Under the pieces are notes generated by a model that had not been told where the DNA came from, did not search any database, and worked only from the letters and a program-made list of their open reading frames with translations. 64,000 nucleotides of DNA from Tamarix chinensis (lineage: Eukaryota > Streptophyta > Magnoliopsida > Caryophyllales > Tamaricaceae): contig CM060174.1 of NCBI GenBank assembly GCA_030549775.1, positions 69,985,466-70,049,465 on the forward strand, read 5' to 3'. Made by a program: the position numbers and the translations under genes. Within the stretch, counting starts at the first letter, position 1. The number at the start of each line of letters is the position of its first letter. This document shows positions 59,998-64,000 of the stretch, piece after piece.

Positions 59998-61924
59998 ATT
60001 ATTAAATTTTCAATTAGAAAACATGTAGAAAAGAAAGACATACATTGTATGGAAAGCTCAAAAAACATAGTATATGTTGTTTTTTAGTTTTTTTTTATTG
60101 AAATAGTTGGAAAATAGTGTTTTCTGGTTTTTAAATCATAAAAATAGAAAACGAAAAACAAGATTTATGAACATATTTTTTGAATTTATGAAAAATTAGA
60201 ATTTTTGTTTCAAAAAATAGCATTATTCTCTAAAACTAAATACATCTCTAATATTTATAAAAATGTCATTGTTTTTTAAGCACTCAAATACTATACATTC
60301 TTGATGGATTTATAATTATTTCTGTCACCCACTAAGAATAGTTTCATCTGCATTTTGTGGATATTTTCAAACTTAAAATATAAATACATAATATTTAAAA
60401 AAGTAATACTGTATTTTTTTTCTAGCACTCAAATGCTATACTTTTATGAGCTATTTATAGTAATTTCCTCTAACTAGCAACAATAATTTCTATTACTTAT
60501 TGTAGGTAGATTCTTCATTTAAGAGTATTAGTTTTTAGTTACCGCCAAGAGATTTAATTCTAAATAAATACCCCCTACATTAAGGCATAAGTATTTTTTT
60601 AAATAAATTTAATATGACAATTTATATTTATATTCTACTAGGAACAAAGTATAAGCTTTGATGTCTTAATATGAAAAAAATCTAAATATTTATAAATTAT
60701 ATTTATCATTTTTAAAATATTTACATTTTAATGGGAATAATTTTTAAACATTTATATTTACAAAACTAAAATTAAATATTATGTTATAAAAATAAATTTA
60801 AAACTTGTATACCTTTAAATTAACTTTTGTCAAAGTAAATAGATTATTGTTAGAGACAAAAGGGAAAACTGAATAAGGTCCAGTATTAGTATCAAAAGAA
60901 CCTTAAAGGGTTCCCGCATTCAATGGAAAGCTAAAAAGGGCGCATAACGCACGTCCAATATCAAGTTCACTCCTCGGTGGATGTTAATTTTTTCATGCCA
61001 TTATTCGTGATATATATTCATCAAGTCATCCACAAACCACTTCATCCCCACACCAACAAAAAAAGGGTTCAAGAAGCCATTATAACCCAAGTGATAAGTC
61101 AACATGTTTCGTCTCCAAATAGTATATGCTAACCTCTCGTTAGACACCTAAAATTCTAAATACACACCCCATACCCCCCCCCCATTTTTTCCAAATATCC
61201 AAAACTGCCCTACTCAACATTCATCCATCTCCCTCCTTTCTCCTATTTTAATCTTCATCTTGTTGTTGGTTATTGTTCTTGCGTGCATATCTTATAAGCA
61301 CATCTTCCTCCTCTCTCCCTTTATCCTCTTCCAAACCTAGTTGAAATTTCATCTACTTCCCTTTACCTATGATCCCTTCTCTCCTCTTCTCCACTTTGCC
61401 TGCTCCCCTAAAAATGTTCCCAGAAGATTGACCCTTCTCCAACAAGAATTATTGATTTAAGTTTCTTGTATTTTTTAAATTTTTTTATATCTAAATCCAT
61501 TGTGTGAGATTTTTGTTTTGATTTTATGAATGAATAAGATTTGTGTGTGTTGGATTTTCTGAATGAAATCGTAGATTATTCTGAGAATTAAATGGTGTAG
61601 TGGAACGGCTGAGGAGCGCGAAGGGGAGGGGAACCAACAGGCGAGGCACCCATTGAAGTCGTGTTGCTCCGAGGAAGGACCTCGTAACCCTCCTCACCCC
61701 CTACGTAGAAATGACCTAGAGGCCTCCCCCACCTTACTCATCAACTTCCCAGACGCTTTCCCCCTCGTACGTAGCAATGACCCATAGCCATCCCCCTCAT
61801 ACGTAGCAACCCCAAAGCCTTAAGCATAGTCCATAAATGTGACCCTTATAATTTGATTTATTTTAGTACAATATTCAATTATTATTTAGTATAATATGTA
61901 TTAATGATGTTTTTGATATAAATG
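59998..61924. other. Repeat-like DNA with a short CG-rich repeat block
   Basis: 60,000-60,850 resembles 51,300-51,850 in content. From about 61,590 the sequence becomes GC-rich and carries three related strings (CCCTACGTAGAAATGACC near 61,709; CGTACGTAGCAATGACC near 61,767; CATACGTAGCAACCCC near 61,799). This block lies just upstream of the PMD pseudogene and may be its leader or element end. Confidence 0.35.
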
Positions 61925-62564
61925 TCAGATGACAGGTAACAATGGAAAGGGTAAAGAGATTAGATAGGACACTCCTACTAGTAGAGCATCTAAGAGAGTC
62001 ATTACCATGAGTGCTCGAGCACGAGTTGCAGCAGAATCTTGTACCAAGAAATGTCGTATATTTATGTCACCATCTATATGCCATATGAGCATGACTATGT
62101 TGTCCATGGTCATGGAGGTGATGTTGGCACAAGCACCTCAACTTAGGTAGCGGGATCCTCTTTGTCATTAGCAGTGGATAACGATGGTGGTTGATTGGAC
62201 CTACAGGTAGTGGTCCAAATATTCCTAATTTTCTTACTAGTTTAAAAGGCCATCTGTCATATGCCATATGGAATTGTGATCAGGTAAATTTTACTATTTT
62301 ATGTATCAATTAATATTGTTTTCAACAAATTCATATATTTTTTTTTTATCTTTCTGATCTTTTTGGTATGAACCACATGAGTTGCTAAGGGTGCTGCCAA
62401 AGGTAAAGGCACTTGCAAGGTTACCTTGGTTCTCTTTTGAGGATGGAAATGTTTATAATCTCTTTGACTACACAGAGTTGAGAGTTATTTGTGACAGTTA
62501 CTTCTGCTATCATAACTACTCACTGATATCTTCTTTTGTTGAAAAGTAGCATTCGAAGACTAAT
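61925..62564 (+). pseudogene. Plant mobile domain (MAIN-like) pseudogene, interrupted
   Basis: Exon-like part 1 ends GSGPNIPNFLTSLKGHLSYAIWNCDQ followed by a donor GTAAAT at 62,284; compare the DxxxLTSFxxHVAxxIWxGxxR pattern of plant-mobile-domain proteins. Part 2 (about 62,370-62,564) reads EPHELLRVLPKVKALARLPWFSF, YCHNYSLISSFVEKWHSKTN, close to the SAFVERWHPETNTFHLPFGE motif. The reading stops where an LTR starts at 62,565. A frameshift near 62,195, stops, and the insertion make it nonfunctional. Such domains are carried by some MULE elements as well as by host genes; I cannot tell which. Confidence is moderate since only two short blocks match. Confidence 0.55.
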
Positions 62565-64000
62565 TGTAACACCCCAAAATACACTACTGAAAATTTTCAT
62601 TTTATTTAAGATTTAGCGGAAGCAAGTAAATCAAAACTTGTGAATTTTGGGGATATTACCGTCGTGATTAGTACAAGCCCAGCCATCAGCTAGTCCCATA
62701 CTAACCACAAGGCTAAAGAAGAATTAAAAATCACCATAATTCAAACTCAAAGCTAGTCTTCATAATAACATTGAAATGTTCATAAGATAGAAATCAGAAT
62801 ACACGGAAAAAGGTTTACAATCTAGACTACATAAGTAAAATTTCACGAAAGGAATAAAGATTATAATATAATAAAAATCAAGTCTGAGTAAACCAGTACA
62901 ACGTAAAAGAAACATGAAAATTAAATCTGGCCATGATACTCTTGAATCCCCAATCTAAGTCTATGCTTAACACTCAGCCCCGCCCGATGCCTTATAAGCA
63001 TTGAAGGCATCAAAAACAGCATCACCAACCTGCACAAACTCAGAGGGGCCTTCTACTCATGGGAATTAGCAGCACCCATGAAATGGGTGGTTAGTACGCT
63101 ACGTACTAAGAAAGGTAACCATACAACTAAGACTATGCATACAAAAAACATGTAACATAAATATGATCACATAAACGACATACAATCATTACAAATGAAT
63201 AAAGGCCAAGTTCTAGTCTGGATCAATTGATTCTTTAAACCTTTAATCAATACTTATTTCACACCATACTTATTATCATTCCATGTGAATACAGGAGCCC
63301 CACTATTATAACCGGTGGACAGAAAACATACAAAGCATAATACTCTTGACCACTATTATTACCGGTGGATCGGTCTCTAGGGCAAGATGTTCCTAGCCAC
63401 TATTATTTGCCGGTGGACCAATCTGGCCATGACTCTTATGGTGTTTCACTATAAATACTTAGTGTCTTTCCCATGTCTTATCACAATTATGTTCGGTTTG
63501 TTGAGCACAAAATCCCCCACTATTATAGCCAATGGACCAGAAACATATAGGTTATAACACTTCTGACCACTATTATTCGCCAGTGGATCGGTCTCCAGGG
63601 TACTCCAACTCCTGGCCACTATTATTCGCTAGTGGACTGGTCTGGAACTGGCTCAACAATCTTCCTCTTTAAATGATTAGTGTCTTACTGTGTCTAATTC
63701 AATAAGTTTCACCCTAGACATGCATGTCATACTCCATCTACACATATCCTCCCAAGAGGGCTCGTCCTATATCTTGGGACTATACCCGACCTAACACACC
63801 CCAACATCCTTTCCTTCCTCCACTATTACTCACACTAGGGGCGCAACTCCTAAGTGTGTGGGTCAAGGCTCACTACCTTACACTTCCAAGCCCACTCACT
63901 ACCTTACCCTAGGGTCTTCTCCAAAAACCCTAATTTGGGCCTATCTGGCCCATCCTATTTGGGCCTATGTAGCCCATCCTTCTCTGCCTCCCACAACTAA
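62565..64000 (-). mobile_element. LTR of the gypsy-like family, minus orientation, runs off the window
   Basis: The plus strand starts TGTAACACCCCAAAATAC; read on the minus strand this is the ...TTTTGGGGTGTTACA end of the family. The next parts are the reverse complements of blocks at 46,560-46,640 and 45,460-45,590 (ATGGGTGCT, ACGTACTGAG) and of the CCACCGG...AATAGTGG repeats (63,300-63,650, with CACTATTATTRCCGGTGGA cores). Its far end and any internal region lie beyond 64,000. Confidence 0.8.
63300..63660. repeat. CACTATTATTNNCGGTGGA repeats inside the LTR
   Basis: Six cores of CCACTATTATTACCGGTGGA type alternate with ~40-bp spacers. The reverse complement is the TCCACCGG...AATAGTGG repeat at 44,840-45,310. 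Confidence 0.85.

Noticed and set aside
1..64000. CRISPR arrays, bacterial operons or phage genes
   Set aside because: Spliced gene, plant transposon families and composition show plant nuclear DNA; the spaced repeats (for example 63,300-63,660) are LTR-internal and their spacers are repeated too.

Overview
This is a window of AT-rich nuclear DNA from a flowering plant. The evidence is an intron-containing glycoside hydrolase family 5 endo-beta-mannanase with GT-AG introns, together with typical plant repeats: Ty1/copia elements, a gypsy-like LTR family, L1-type LINEs with DUF4283/CCHC and zf-RVT parts, a CACTA transposon, hAT and Stowaway MITEs, and a Cassandra TRIM carrying 5S rRNA-derived sequence. 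I cannot name the species. Only one intact host gene is visible; almost everything else is transposon-derived and broken.

Layout: 1-2.5 kb is AT-rich with one compound microsatellite. 2,537-5,658 (minus) is a four-exon mannan endo-1,4-beta-mannosidase of 446 residues. 6.8-11.0 kb is an LTR element in minus orientation with matching TSDs and no recognisable pol. 12.7-27.8 kb is one old Ty1/copia element split twice: a 3.8-kb solo LTR of a gypsy-like family sits between gag and the pre-integrase region, and a near full-length LINE with a 16-bp target-site duplication sits inside the integrase. 27.9-32.6 kb holds Stowaway-like MITEs, a 1-kb degenerate minisatellite and an hAT MITE with a perfect 8-bp TSD. 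32.6-37.7 kb is a decayed CACTA element (TNP2-type transposase plus Ulp1-like protease), cut at its right by a truncated LTR of the same gypsy-like family.

42,982-46,649 is a second solo LTR of that family with perfect 5-bp TSDs; nested in it is a complete 758-bp Cassandra TRIM with its own perfect TSD. 47-51 kb has LINE 3' fragments and an 880-bp tandem duplication broken by a 5'-truncated LINE. 52.7-59.9 kb is a copia element, probably Sirevirus-like, with two 1,912-bp LTRs, a gag and a protease stub but no integrase or reverse transcriptase, inserted in an ATT/AAT-rich tract. The right end has a plant-mobile-domain (MAIN-like) pseudogene interrupted by a third LTR of the gypsy-like family, which runs off the window.

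I found no evidence for a new multigene system. The most informative signals are the order of nested insertions, the Cassandra inside a solo LTR, the LTR family with variable internal repeats, and several unexplained tandem arrays. All identities and similarities were judged by eye; no database search was run.
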